Assembly: GCF_004342265.1 (NCBI RefSeq)
Contig: NZ_SMCS01000004.1
Location: 186,001 to 250,000 of the forward strand
Length of the DNA stretch: 64,000 nucleotides
Origin: Luteibacter rhizovicinus
Lineage (GTDB): Bacteria; Pseudomonadota; Gammaproteobacteria; Xanthomonadales; Rhodanobacteraceae
Reading direction: 5' to 3'
In this document: in pieces, positions 54,365-63,183 of the stretch
Layout of the letters: the number at the start of each line of letters is the position of its first letter
Numbering within the stretch: position 1 is the first letter of the stretch
The notes under the pieces: generated by a model
Told to the model about the DNA's origin: nothing
The model's database searches: none
The model's input: only the letters and a program-made list of their open reading frames with translations
Program-made: the position numbers and the translations under genes

Positions 54365-54991
54365 ATGCCCGTTGTCTGGTACTTCGACTTCATCTCGCCG
54401 TTCGCCTGGCTGCAATGGCCGCGTATTCGCGAACTGGCGGCCACCCGCGAGGTGACGCTTCGGCCCATTCTTTTCGGGGCGCTGCTGAATCGGCTGGATA
54501 TCAAGGGACCGGCGGAGATTCCGCACAAACGCGAGTTCTCTTATCGCTACGTACTCTGGCGCGCTCGACGGGCCGGCCAGCCGCTGGTATTCCCCCCGAC
54601 CCACCCGTTCAATCCGCTGCTGGCTTTGCGGCTGTGCATCGCTGCGGGAGCGACCGTGGCGACGGTGGATGCGATTTTCGACTGGATATGGGGGCAGGGG
54701 CGGGCGGCGGATACGCCGGAGGCCATCGCTCCGCTGGCCGAATCGCTGGGGATTTCCGACCTTCGCACGGCACTCTCGGCACCTGACGTGAAAGCGGCCT
54801 TGCAGGCCAATTTCGAAGCCGCGATGGCTGCCGGGCTGTTCGGCGTGCCGACGCTGGCGATCGGGCCCGACCTGTTCTGGGGCGGCGATGCGCACGAGTT
54901 CGCGATGGAGTGGCTGGAGAATCCATCGCTGGCCAGCGATCCGGAGATGCTTCGGGTGGTGGCGTTGCCGGTGGGGGCTTCGCGGCTTTAG
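54365..54991 (+). CDS. 2-hydroxychromene-2-carboxylate isomerase-like (DsbA/GST-kappa fold)
   Basis: 208 residues. It starts with WYFDFISPFAWLQWPRI, where Ser replaces the thiol of DsbA proteins as in the GST-kappa/HCCA isomerase group, and contains GVPTLAIGPDLFWGGDA at the cis-Pro and substrate region. It would use glutathione to isomerise a cis-trans bond of an aromatic metabolite. No naphthalene-type pathway genes are nearby, so the actual substrate is uncertain. An AGGAG lies 10 bases upstream. Confidence 0.88.
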   Translation: MPVVWYFDFISPFAWLQWPRIRELAATREVTLRPILFGALLNRLDIKGPAEIPHKREFSYRYVLWRARRAGQPLVFPPTHPFNPLLALRLCIAAGATVATVDAIFDWIWGQGRAADTPEAIAPLAESLGISDLRTALSAPDVKAALQANFEAAMAAGLFGVPTLAIGPDLFWGGDAHEFAMEWLENPSLASDPEMLRVVALPVGASRL

Positions 54992-55020
54992 GCACAGTGA
55001 TTTTGGCGGAACTACTCATC

Positions 55021-55068
55021 CCCCTCACCGTCATTCCGGCGCACGTGCGCCGGAATGACGGTGAGGGG
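55021..55068. repeat. perfect 48-bp palindrome (GTCATTCCGGCGCAC family)
   Basis: Two 24-base arms (55021-55044 and 55045-55068) are exact complements without a loop. It shares its central 36 bases with 20260-20303. It sits between the convergent isomerase and bioA genes, so it may work as a bidirectional terminator. Confidence 0.92.
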
Positions 55069-55088
55069 TGTTGGGGGCGATGAATGAC

Positions 55089-56462
55089 CTACCGCACCGC
55101 CACATCAATCCCCGCCACCGCCGTCTCCACCATGAAATCGATCTCAGCCTCGGTAATCACATACGGCGGCATGAAATACACGATATTCCCGAGCGGCCGC
55201 AGCAATGCGCCGTTTTCCAGCCCATGCCGATAAACGCGCAAACCACGCCGTTCTTCCGCGGCGAACGGACGACGCGTGCGCTTATCCGCCACCAGCTCCA
55301 CGGCGGCGATCATTCCCGTCTGCCGCACATCGGCAACGTTCGGATGATCGCGAAGCGGAGCGATGCGTGTGGCCATATGCGCGGCGAGCTGCCGGTTGCG
55401 TTCCAGCACGGGCTCGTCGCGAAACAGGCTCAACGTGGCGACGGCGGCGCGGCAGGCGAGCGGGTTGCCGGTATAGCTGTGCGAATGCAGGAAGGCTTTG
55501 CCGCTGGCGTATTCCGCGTAGAAAGCCTGGTAGACATCCTGCGTGGTAACCACCGCCGATAGCGGAAGGAAGCCACCGGTCAGTCCCTTCGACAGACACA
55601 TGAAGTCCGGCGAGATACCTGCCTGCTCGCACGCGAACATGGTCCCCGTGCGCCCGAAACCGACGGCGATTTCATCGGCGATAAGGTGTACGTCGAACTC
55701 GTTGCACAGCGCACGCAGGCCCGTGAGATAAGTCGCGTCGTACATGCGCATGCCACCCGCGCACTGCACCAGCGGTTCGACGATAACGGCGCAGGTTTCG
55801 TGCGCGTGGCGTTCCAGCAAAACGCGCATGTCGAGCAGGCGGCGACGCGCGGTGTCGGCGGCGGTTTCCCCCGGTTCGCCCTCATAGGCATCTGGCGACG
55901 GCGCCAGTTCCGGCGTCAGCAGCAATGGCGCATAGGTCTTGCGATAGAGGGCCACATCGCTGACGGACAACGCGCCCAGCGTTTCGCCGTGATAGCTGCC
56001 GGTCAGTGCGATGAAGCGCGTTTTCTCGCCATGTCCCCGATTCAGCCAATAGTGGAAACTCATCTTGAGCGCGACTTCGATGGCCGCCGAACCGTTGTCG
56101 GCGAGAAAGACGCGTTCGAGCCCCGGCGGGGTGATACGTACCAGCTCTTCGGCCAGCTCGATCGCCGGCTCATGGGTGAATCCGGCGAAGATCACGTGTT
56201 CCAGCGTGTCCAGCTGCGCCTTGACCGCATGGGCGATGCGCGGATGGCTATGGCCGAACAGGTTGGTCCACCAGGAACTCACGGCATCGAGGTAGCGCCG
56301 CCCGTCCGCGTCGACGAGCCACACCCCTTCGCCGCGAACCACGGGTACCATGGGGAGGGTTTCGTGGTCGTGCATCTGCGTGCAAGGGTGCCAGAGCACG
56401 TTGAGATCGCGCGCTGCGAGCGCGGCATTGGATGTGGGTGGAACGAGGAAGGCGTCGGTCAT
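55089..56462 (-). CDS. bioA: adenosylmethionine-8-amino-7-oxononanoate aminotransferase
   Basis: 457 residues, a class-III aminotransferase. The N-terminal LWHPCTQMHDHETLPMV is diagnostic for BioA. The PLP lysine is K292 (CLSKGLTGGFLPLS), and the phosphate contacts are in ADNGSAAIEVALK and the Asp in IADEIAVGFGRTG. It makes 7,8-diaminopelargonate for biotin. No other bio gene is in the window. It is divergent from gspN. Confidence 0.95.
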   Translation of the reverse strand: MTDAFLVPPTSNAALAARDLNVLWHPCTQMHDHETLPMVPVVRGEGVWLVDADGRRYLDAVSSWWTNLFGHSHPRIAHAVKAQLDTLEHVIFAGFTHEPAIELAEELVRITPPGLERVFLADNGSAAIEVALKMSFHYWLNRGHGEKTRFIALTGSYHGETLGALSVSDVALYRKTYAPLLLTPELAPSPDAYEGEPGETAADTARRRLLDMRVLLERHAHETCAVIVEPLVQCAGGMRMYDATYLTGLRALCNEFDVHLIADEIAVGFGRTGTMFACEQAGISPDFMCLSKGLTGGFLPLSAVVTTQDVYQAFYAEYASGKAFLHSHSYTGNPLACRAAVATLSLFRDEPVLERNRQLAAHMATRIAPLRDHPNVADVRQTGMIAAVELVADKRTRRPFAAEERRGLRVYRHGLENGALLRPLGNIVYFMPPYVITEAEIDFMVETAVAGIDVAVR

Positions 56463-56521
56463 CCCGGCATGATCGGCCCGCCGCCCATCGGACTCAAGCG
56501 ATAGCGAGAGGATGCAAGGTT

Positions 56522-57295
56522 TTGAAGTGGATTCGCTGGGTCGTTTTATGCGTCGTGTTGCTGATCGTGGCGGCCGGCCTCCTGTTCTGGTTCATGCCCG
56601 CCCGGGTAGCGCTGCCACTGCTTTCCAAGCGTATGCACGGCATGTCGTTCGAGGGGCTTTCGGGCTCCGTATGGCAGGGTCACGCCGATCGCGTGGTGCT
56701 GTCCGATGGCGCCGTGCTCGGCACGGCGGACTGGCAACTGGGCCGGGAGGTGGTGCTGGGCCGTACGCATCTGCTGCTGCACGTGGCTGGCGCGCGGGGT
56801 CGTTTCGATGGCCGGTACGATCAGGTGACAGCCGATTCGCGCGCATGGCACGACGTTACTTTCCATCTGGATGCGGCAGCGCTGGCCGGTCAGCCGCTGG
56901 CCGGCGATCTCCATCCGCGTGGCACGCTGGACGGCCAGGTATCCGAGGCGGTATTCCAGGGCAACTGGCCGATGACGCTGAATGGCGAGGTTAGCTGGGC
57001 CGATGCGGCCATCCAGACGCCCGAAGGACATATCGTGCTGGGCGGTCTGAAGCTACAGGCAACGAGTGCGAGCGGTTTCCTGCGCGGTACGCTGGCCGAC
57101 GACGGCAGCGGTTCGCTGGCCACGAAGGGCGATATTGCCGCTTCGCCGCTGGGCTGGCGCGCCGATGTGCTGCTGCGTCCGCGCATCGCCGATACGGCGC
57201 TCCGTCATCTCATCGCGCGCTTCGGGCCGGTCGGTCCGGATGGCAGCGTACATATCCAACGCAAGGCGGGGCTGGTTCCCGCGGAGTCGCCATGA
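56522..57295 (+). CDS. gspN: type II secretion protein N-like (GspN)
   Basis: 257 residues. One membrane segment near the N-terminus (WVVLCVVLLIVAAGLLFWF) is followed by a periplasmic domain with the GspN pattern MSFEGLSGSVWQGHADRVVL and LGTADWQLG. No ATG fits; the best start is TTG 56522 (reading MKWIRWVVL), with AGAGG upstream, because the membrane segment follows directly. Other type II secretion genes are not present here, so it may serve a machine encoded elsewhere. It overlaps the next gene by 4 bases. Confidence 0.78.
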   Translation: MKWIRWVVLCVVLLIVAAGLLFWFMPARVALPLLSKRMHGMSFEGLSGSVWQGHADRVVLSDGAVLGTADWQLGREVVLGRTHLLLHVAGARGRFDGRYDQVTADSRAWHDVTFHLDAAALAGQPLAGDLHPRGTLDGQVSEAVFQGNWPMTLNGEVSWADAAIQTPEGHIVLGGLKLQATSASGFLRGTLADDGSGSLATKGDIAASPLGWRADVLLRPRIADTALRHLIARFGPVGPDGSVHIQRKAGLVPAESP

Positions 57296-58092
57296 CCATC
57301 GTCGATAGGGGTTTCCTCGAACAGGCGCTCGTCGCCGCGCGTGTCGCCGCCGATGCGGCCGCCACGGTGATTCGTCATTACTGGCGTTCCGGTGTCGACG
57401 TCATCGTCAAAAGCGACGACACCCCCGTGACAGTGGCCGATCGCGAAGCCGAACTGGCCATCCGCGAGATACTGACTCAGGCGTTGCCCGAGGCGGGTAT
57501 CTACGGCGAAGAATTCGGCGTGGACGACCCGAAGCGCGAACTGCTCTGGCTGGTCGATCCGCTGGACGGAACGAAGAGCTTCGTGCGTCGCACACCGTTC
57601 TTTTCCACGCAGATTGCCCTCATGTGGCGCGGCGAACTCGTGCTCGGTGTCTCGTCCGCGCCCGTGTATGGCGAAACCATGTGGGCCGTGCGCGGCGGCG
57701 GCGCCTTCCTCGACGGCGAGCGCGTGCGGATCGCATCCACATCGGAAGTCGCGCAGGCGTCGCTGTCGACCGGCAATGTGAAGACGATGACCGCCGACGG
57801 TCGCTGGGATGCTCTCGGCCAGCTCATCCGCGACAGCAATCGCATTCGCGGCTATGGCGATTTCTGCCACTATCACCTGCTGGCCCGCGGCGCCGTGGAC
57901 CTGGTGATCGAGTCGGACGTGAATATCCTCGACATCGCCGCCCTCGCGGTCATCGTCCGCGAAGCGGGTGGTGTCTTCACCGATCTGGAGGGCAACGCGC
58001 CCAGCCTGGATACGCGCAGCGTCCTTGCCGGAACGCCCGGACTTCACGCCGAGGCGCTCCGTCGCTTCGCCAGCGTTACAATCGCCCGATGA
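57292..58092 (+). CDS. inositol-monophosphatase-family phosphatase
   Basis: 266 residues. Metal-binding motifs of the lithium-sensitive phosphatase family are intact: GEEFG (72-76), WLVDPLDGTKSF with D89 and D92, and ILDIAALAVIVREAGG. It is closest in style to HisN/histidinol-phosphate or inositol-1-phosphatases rather than CysQ, of which a distinct copy lies 550 bases downstream. It overlaps gspN (ATGA) before and nudE (ATGA) after. Confidence 0.88.
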   Translation: MTIVDRGFLEQALVAARVAADAAATVIRHYWRSGVDVIVKSDDTPVTVADREAELAIREILTQALPEAGIYGEEFGVDDPKRELLWLVDPLDGTKSFVRRTPFFSTQIALMWRGELVLGVSSAPVYGETMWAVRGGGAFLDGERVRIASTSEVAQASLSTGNVKTMTADGRWDALGQLIRDSNRIRGYGDFCHYHLLARGAVDLVIESDVNILDIAALAVIVREAGGVFTDLEGNAPSLDTRSVLAGTPGLHAEALRRFASVTIAR

Positions 58093-58646
58093 ACGAACGT
58101 CCGACGATCCTCGCCACGCGCGATGCCCCCGATAGCCATTTCCTCCATGTCGAGCAGGTGGACCTGCGTTTCTCCAATGGCGAAACGCGGACCTACGAGC
58201 GGCTGAAGGGCGGGGGGCTAGGCGCCGTCATCATCGTCGCGATGCGCGATCCGGAAACCGTGCTGCTGGTGCGCGAATACGGCGTGGGCGTCGACCGCTA
58301 CGAACTGGGCGTGCCGAAGGGCCGCCTCGATCAGGACGAAACGGCCGAGCAGGGCGCCAACCGCGAACTGAAGGAGGAAGTCGGTTTCGGTGCGCGCAAG
58401 CTGAAGATACTGGGCACGCTGTCGCTGTCGCCCTCGTATATGACCCATCTGGCGCATGTGGTGCTTGCCGAAGACCTCTACCCCGAGCGCCTGCAGGGCG
58501 ACGAGCCGGAAGAGCTCGAAGTCGTGCCCTGGCGCCTCGACGCGCTGCACGAACTGATCGCCCGCGACGACGTGACCGAAGGTCGCTCCATCGCCGCCTT
58601 GTTCATGGCGAGGGAATACCTCGCCGGCCGTTACCATCCCGCGTGA
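58089..58646 (+). CDS. nudE: ADP-compound Nudix hydrolase NudE
   Basis: 185 residues. The Nudix box is complete: G78, E84, R92-E93, E96-E97 and G99 (GRLDQDETAEQGANRELKEE then VGF). The context EYGVGVDRYELGVPKG and the N-terminal LRFSNGETRTYERL match NudE, which hydrolyses ADP-ribose, NADH and Ap3A. The start overlaps the upstream phosphatase and its end overlaps cysQ, the conserved nudE-cysQ arrangement. Confidence 0.93.
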   Translation: MNERPTILATRDAPDSHFLHVEQVDLRFSNGETRTYERLKGGGLGAVIIVAMRDPETVLLVREYGVGVDRYELGVPKGRLDQDETAEQGANRELKEEVGFGARKLKILGTLSLSPSYMTHLAHVVLAEDLYPERLQGDEPEELEVVPWRLDALHELIARDDVTEGRSIAALFMAREYLAGRYHPA

Positions 58647-59452
58647 GTGCCGCGTCGCCACACGAGCTGCTTCCCGCCATCGCCACGCTGGCGCGTCGTG
58701 CCGGCGATGCCATCCTCGCCATCTATGCCGAGGACTTCGAAGTCATTCGCAAGGCGGATGCCTCGCCCGTGACCGCGGCCGATCTGGCGGCCCAGCAAGT
58801 CATCGCCGAAGGGCTGGCTTTGCTGACACCCGGCATTCCGCTGATTTCCGAGGAAGCGCTGGCGGCTCCCTGGTCGGAGCGCTGCACGTGGCGTCGTTAC
58901 TGGCTGGTCGACCCGCTGGACGGCACGCGCGAGTTCGTGAAGCGCAATGGCGAGTTCACCGTCAACATCGCACTGATCGAAGATCATCGGCCGGTACTGG
59001 GCGTGGTGCTCGCGCCGGTGTCCGGCGATCTGTACGCGGCCACGCGTGGAAACGGGGCATGGCGCGAACGCAGCGAAGCTGCCGATCGCGAGCCCATTCG
59101 TACACGCGTACCGCCCACGCCCATGCGTGTCACCGGTAGCCGCACGCATGGCGACGCCCGTCTGGCGACGCTGCTGCAACGGTTGGGTCCGCACGAAACA
59201 TTCGCGCTTGGTTCGTCGCTGAAGTTCTGCATCATTGCCCGTGGCGACGCCGATCTGTATCTGCGCCTGGGCGCCACGTCCGAATGGGATACCGCCGCCG
59301 CGCAGTGCGTGCTGGAAGAGGCTGGCGGTGCGGTGCTGGACCTGGCCGGCCGGCCGTTCCGTTACAACACGCGCGATTCCCTCATCAATCCCGAATTCAT
59401 TGCCTGCGGCGACCCGCGAACGGACTGGGCCGCGAGACTCATCGACCCCTGA
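58643..59452 (+). CDS. cysQ: 3'(2'),5'-bisphosphate nucleotidase CysQ
   Basis: 269 residues starting at GTG 58643, which overlaps the nudE stop. Metal site residues are E70-E71 (PLISEEA), D90 and D93 (WLVDPLDGTREF), and D in SEWDTAAAQCVLEEAGG. It hydrolyses PAP from sulfate assimilation to AMP. It is followed nine bases later by mazG. Confidence 0.94.
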   Translation: MSAASPHELLPAIATLARRAGDAILAIYAEDFEVIRKADASPVTAADLAAQQVIAEGLALLTPGIPLISEEALAAPWSERCTWRRYWLVDPLDGTREFVKRNGEFTVNIALIEDHRPVLGVVLAPVSGDLYAATRGNGAWRERSEAADREPIRTRVPPTPMRVTGSRTHGDARLATLLQRLGPHETFALGSSLKFCIIARGDADLYLRLGATSEWDTAAAQCVLEEAGGAVLDLAGRPFRYNTRDSLINPEFIACGDPRTDWAARLIDP

Positions 59453-59460
59453 AGGCTCCC

Positions 59461-60258
59461 ATGTCTACCGCGACCCGATCCCGCATCGACGAACTACTCG
59501 CCATCATGGCTCGCCTGCGCAATCCGGACGGCGGATGTCCGTGGGACCTGAAGCAGACGTTCGAGAGCATCGCGCCGTACACGATCGAAGAAGCCTACGA
59601 GGTCGCCGATGCGATCGATCGCGGGGACCACGCCGGTCTTCGCGACGAACTCGGCGACCTGCTGTTCCAGGTGGTGATTCATTCGCGTATGGCGGAAGAG
59701 GCGGGGCTGTTCGACTTCGACGATGTCGCCGGTGGGATCTGCGACAAGATGATCCGTCGCCATCCGCATATTTTCGCGGACCGGAGCTACACGGACCTCA
59801 CCGAGCAGATGGTGGACTGGGAACGGCTGAAGGCCGACGAACGCGCCGCGCGCGGCGAAAACGATACGAGCGCTCTGGCGGGTATTTCGCGTGGACTGCC
59901 CGAATGGCAGCGTGCCACGAAGTTACAGAAACGCGCGGCCCAGACCGGGTTCGACTGGCCCGATCATCGCCCCGTGCTCGACAAGCTTCTCGAAGAAGTG
60001 GACGAAGTGCGCGCCGAGTTCGATGCCGGTGCCGATGTGGAGCGCCTCACCGATGAGATCGGCGACGTGTTGTTCGTGGTCGCCAACCTGGCGCGTCATG
60101 CGAAGGTGGATGTGTCGCGGGCGCTTCGTTCGGCGAATGCGAAATTCGAGCGGCGTTTTCGCGCGATGGAAAAAATCGCGGCGGATGAAGGGCGCGAGCT
60201 TTCGTCGTATTCGCTGGAGCAGCAGGAAGAACTATGGCGTCGCGTAAAACTTCAGTGA
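59461..60258 (+). CDS. mazG: nucleoside triphosphate pyrophosphohydrolase MazG
   Basis: 265 residues with two MazG repeats. The first has the ExxE...ExxD metal site in YTIEEAYEVADAIDRGDHAGLRDELGDLLFQV. The second is LLEEVDEVRAEFDAGADVERLTDEIGDVLFVVANL. It hydrolyses NTPs to NMPs and PPi, cleaning aberrant nucleotides and affecting ppGpp levels in E. coli. It is the last gene of the compact group starting with gspN. A REPIN-like element follows. Confidence 0.95.
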   Translation: MSTATRSRIDELLAIMARLRNPDGGCPWDLKQTFESIAPYTIEEAYEVADAIDRGDHAGLRDELGDLLFQVVIHSRMAEEAGLFDFDDVAGGICDKMIRRHPHIFADRSYTDLTEQMVDWERLKADERAARGENDTSALAGISRGLPEWQRATKLQKRAAQTGFDWPDHRPVLDKLLEEVDEVRAEFDAGADVERLTDEIGDVLFVVANLARHAKVDVSRALRSANAKFERRFRAMEKIAADEGRELSSYSLEQQEELWRRVKLQ

Positions 60259-60271
60259 TGCCATAGCTGTT

Positions 60272-60408
60272 GTGGGAGCGCGCCTGCGCGCGAAAGCCAA
60301 CAGGGCGAGGAAGACGGATGCCCACATTCGCGAGCCCGATCTATTGGCTGCGGATGCCAACTACCGCATCGCCGCTTCGTTGGCTTTCGCGCGCAGGCGC
60401 GCTCCCAC
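60272..60408. repeat. REPIN-like element, copy 2 (137 bp)
   Basis: Thirty-base perfect inverted arms, 60272-60301 and 60379-60408, enclose 77 bases. The arms contain GTGGGAGCGCGCCTGCGCGCGAAAGCCAAC-type head sequence; the centre matches the reversed centre of the copy at 29874-30016. It lies after mazG. Confidence 0.88.
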
Positions 60409-60442
60409 GGAAAGCCGTGCATCAAACCGCGCATCGCAACAA

Positions 60443-60475
60443 GAAGGGCGCGGTGGTTGAAGCACCGCGCCCTTC
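60443..60475 (-). terminator. 13-bp stem terminator of the 60492-61013 gene
   Basis: Arms 60443-60455 and 60463-60475 are perfectly complementary around a 7-base loop. Read on the minus strand the stem is followed by TTGTT. It lies 16 bases after the stop of the periplasmic protein gene. Confidence 0.75.
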
Positions 60476-60491
60476 CTTCACGCACTTACCT

Positions 60492-61013
60492 TCACTTATT
60501 GCCGATATCCGTAGCGCGGGTTTTCGTTGCGCGCCACTGCTCCATCGCGGCCTGACGCTTTGCGTCCTGCGCCAGGCTTTCGTCGAGGCTCTTGCGCATG
60601 GTCGCGATGGCCTGGTCGACATTGGCCGGCTGCATCATCTGCGCGCGGGCCAGGTGGCGGTAGGCGTAGTCGCGTACGCGCGGGTTCTGCGATTTGGCGA
60701 GGACTTCGTTGTACAGCGCCGGCAGGTCCTTCGCGCGGCCCTGCATGATGTAGAGGCGTTCGAGGCCGCGCAGGTCGCCGATCACGCCGCCTTCGCCGCG
60801 CATGCCACCGTCGCGGCCATGTCCACCCCAGCCGTGCTGGTCGCCGCGCTGGGCATCCGGACGTCCTTTGGGAGCGTCTTTGGGCGACTGCATGGCATGG
60901 CTTGCGGCAGGGGCGGCCGGCGGGGGCGTCGTGCCATCCTGCGCGAACGCAAAGGTCGCCGAACCGGCGATGAGCAGGGTGGCGGCACTGGCGAGCAGGG
61001 TCTTGCGTTGCAT
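60492..61013 (-). CDS. periplasmic hypothetical protein
   Basis: 173 residues. Signal peptide MQRKTLLASAATLLIAGSATFAFA, then a Pro/Gly/His/Asp-rich linker (GWGGHGRDGGMRGEGG) and a helical C-terminal half with a TPR-like pattern (LYNEVLAKSQNPRVRDYAYRHLARAQM). I chose the ATG at 61013 because AGGAG lies eight bases upstream. It looks like a small envelope protein of unknown function, perhaps metal-binding through the His/Asp linker, but this is a guess. It is divergent from the GIN-domain gene. Confidence 0.7.
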   Translation of the reverse strand: MQRKTLLASAATLLIAGSATFAFAQDGTTPPPAAPAASHAMQSPKDAPKGRPDAQRGDQHGWGGHGRDGGMRGEGGVIGDLRGLERLYIMQGRAKDLPALYNEVLAKSQNPRVRDYAYRHLARAQMMQPANVDQAIATMRKSLDESLAQDAKRQAAMEQWRATKTRATDIGNK

Positions 61014-61184
61014 AGGGTGTCTCCTGGGTGGATGTTGCCGTCCCAAGAACGTGTCGCTTCACGGGTGGTTGACGGAGGCCGTCGACGTTCGGTTCAGTTT
61101 CGCGAAGAGGATGCAACCTTTTGCGAGGCGGATGCATCCCATCGGGGTACGTACTCACTACCATCATGACGAGGGAAGGATTTC

Positions 61185-61949
61185 ATGCGCCGATATCTGT
61201 TGACCGCATTGCTGTTTTCGCCCGCTCTGGCGTTCGCCCACCAGCAGTGCGCGTTCCCGGCCGATCGCAATCTCGACATCGATCTGGCTGGCGCGAAAGC
61301 GATCCAGGTTGTCGTAAATAGTCATGACCTTCATCTCGAAGGCACCTCGACCGGCAAGGTGCTGGTGCGCGGCAAGGCGTGCGCTTCGGACAAGGACCGG
61401 TTGAACGGTCTCACGGTGGAGCAGCATCGCGAAGGCGACACGCTGATCGTCGAATTGCAGGACAACAATCGCGGTTGGGGCTGGGGCAACAATTACTCCG
61501 ATCTGAACGTGCTTATCCAGATACCGTCGGCCCTGCCGGTGGCGGTGAAGGTCGGGTCGGGCGAAGCCGACGTTCGCAATGTGGCCTCGTTGACGAGTAC
61601 GGTCGGTTCGGGCGATCTGCATGTACACAAAGTCGCCGGTGCTTTCAGCACGGCGGTCGGTTCCGGCGATGTCGATGCCGAGGACGTCGGCGATACCGAG
61701 GTCAGCGCGGTGGGTTCGGGCGATGTCGAAGCGAAGACGGTGCGGGGCAATGTTTCGATCGGCAGCATCGGCTCCGGCGAGGCCAAGCTGCGCGACGTGT
61801 CGGGTAGCGTGAAGGTGAATACGGTCGGCTCCGGCTCGCTCGACGTCGACAGCGTGAAGGGCAATCTCACGGTCAATTCGCTGGGTAGCGGCGATGTCGA
61901 TCATCGTGGCGTCACGGGTAAGGTCGACCTGCCGAACAAGAACCGCTGA
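61185..61949 (+). CDS. GIN-domain (DUF2807) beta-helix protein
   Basis: 254 residues with a signal peptide (MRRYLLTALLFSPALAFAH). From about residue 125 there are seven to eight repeats built on VGSGD (VKVGSGEADVRNV, TVGSGDLHVHKV, AVGSGDVDAEDV, and so on), each forming one turn of a right-handed beta-helix as in the GIN/DUF2807 family. Such proteins are secreted or surface-associated, with adhesin or sensing roles proposed. The mature N-terminus has one Cys pair (QQCAFP, GKACAS). No operon partner is visible. Confidence 0.85.
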   Translation: MRRYLLTALLFSPALAFAHQQCAFPADRNLDIDLAGAKAIQVVVNSHDLHLEGTSTGKVLVRGKACASDKDRLNGLTVEQHREGDTLIVELQDNNRGWGWGNNYSDLNVLIQIPSALPVAVKVGSGEADVRNVASLTSTVGSGDLHVHKVAGAFSTAVGSGDVDAEDVGDTEVSAVGSGDVEAKTVRGNVSIGSIGSGEAKLRDVSGSVKVNTVGSGSLDVDSVKGNLTVNSLGSGDVDHRGVTGKVDLPNKNR

Positions 61950-62049
61950 TCGTTCGCCGTGGCGTGCAGGCGGTGCCTGCACGCCACGGCCACGCACTCA
62001 TCGCCTATCATCCGCGTCAGGTCGGCGTTACCGGCCATGGAACCGACGG

Positions 62050-63183
62050 ATGGGCGACAAAGAAGGTGTTCTGCGCTGGGTTCCCGAGTCCATTCGCGGA
62101 CTGCGCCACGACTATCTGTTCCTCGCGCTGCTCGCCGCGCTGGTCGTGCTGACGGCGATATCGCCCGGGAAGATAGCGGGCTATCCGGGGCTGGTGGACT
62201 GGCGGACGATAGCGACACTTACCGGTCTGCTGATTCTCACGAAAGCCGTCGAGATGAGCGGTGCGTTGCATCGCATCGGCAGCTGGTTGATCGAGCGTAC
62301 CGCCACGCGTCGCATGACCGCGCTGGTTCTCGTGCTGGTGACAGCGGTGCTGTCGATGCTGGTAACGAACGACGTGTCGTTGTTCGTCATGGTGCCGCTC
62401 ACATTGAGCATGTGCCGCGCCGCACGCATGCCGGCGACAAAACTCGTTGTGTTCGAAGCGCTCGCGGTCAACGCGGGATCGGCGCTGACGCCTATCGGCA
62501 ATCCGCAGAATCTTTTTATCTGGCAACAGTGGGGCAATGGATTCGGTTCGTTCGTGTGGTCGATGGCGCCGTTGGTTGCGATGCTGTTCGCCATGCTGAT
62601 TGTGCTGACCGCGGTTTCGTTTCCCGCGACGGCGTTGAAGGTCCACGATCATGTCGACGACCATGTGTTCGATCGTCACCTTCTGACTATCGCCGCGTTG
62701 CTGTACCTGCCGTTCCTTGTACTCGCCGACATGCACTACACGACGCTGGCGCTCGCTGCCGTGCTCGTGGTTTTCCTTGTCGTCCGCCGCGATATCGTGG
62801 CGCGCATCGACTGGGGATTGCTGATCGTCTTCGTACTGATGTTCGTCGACCTGCGACTGCTGGCGGGATTGCCTTCGGTGCACGACTTCATCGGCGGCCT
62901 GGGGTTGGCCGATCCGAAGCGGCTCTACGTGGCGAGCGCGCTGGCGTCGCAGGGCATCAGCAATGTGCCTGCCGCGATCGCGCTGGCCGAGTATTCGCAG
63001 AACTGGAAGGTCATCGCCTGGGGCGTGAGCGTCGGCGGTTTCGGCTTCATCCTCGGCTCGCTGGCGAACCTGATCGCGCTGCGCCTGCTCGGAGAGCGCA
63101 GGGCGTGGATAACGTTTCACCTGTATTCGGGACCGTTCTTCGTGGTCGCCGCCGTGCTGGGCTACTTACTTTTACGGGTGTAG
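62050..63183 (+). CDS. SLC13/ArsB-type anion permease
   Basis: 377 residues with about ten membrane segments. The ion-transporter signature is visible in VTNDVSLFVMVPLTL and NAGSALTPIGNPQNLFIWQQWG, the Asn-Pro hairpin typical of DASS/ArsB/CitM permeases. It could move citrate, phosphate, arsenite or another anion; the sequence does not decide. I chose the ATG at 62050 (MGDKEGVLRW), with GGA nine bases before. It converges with the LysR gene, overlapping it by 12 bases. Confidence 0.85.
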   Translation: MGDKEGVLRWVPESIRGLRHDYLFLALLAALVVLTAISPGKIAGYPGLVDWRTIATLTGLLILTKAVEMSGALHRIGSWLIERTATRRMTALVLVLVTAVLSMLVTNDVSLFVMVPLTLSMCRAARMPATKLVVFEALAVNAGSALTPIGNPQNLFIWQQWGNGFGSFVWSMAPLVAMLFAMLIVLTAVSFPATALKVHDHVDDHVFDRHLLTIAALLYLPFLVLADMHYTTLALAAVLVVFLVVRRDIVARIDWGLLIVFVLMFVDLRLLAGLPSVHDFIGGLGLADPKRLYVASALASQGISNVPAAIALAEYSQNWKVIAWGVSVGGFGFILGSLANLIALRLLGERRAWITFHLYSGPFFVVAAVLGYLLLRV

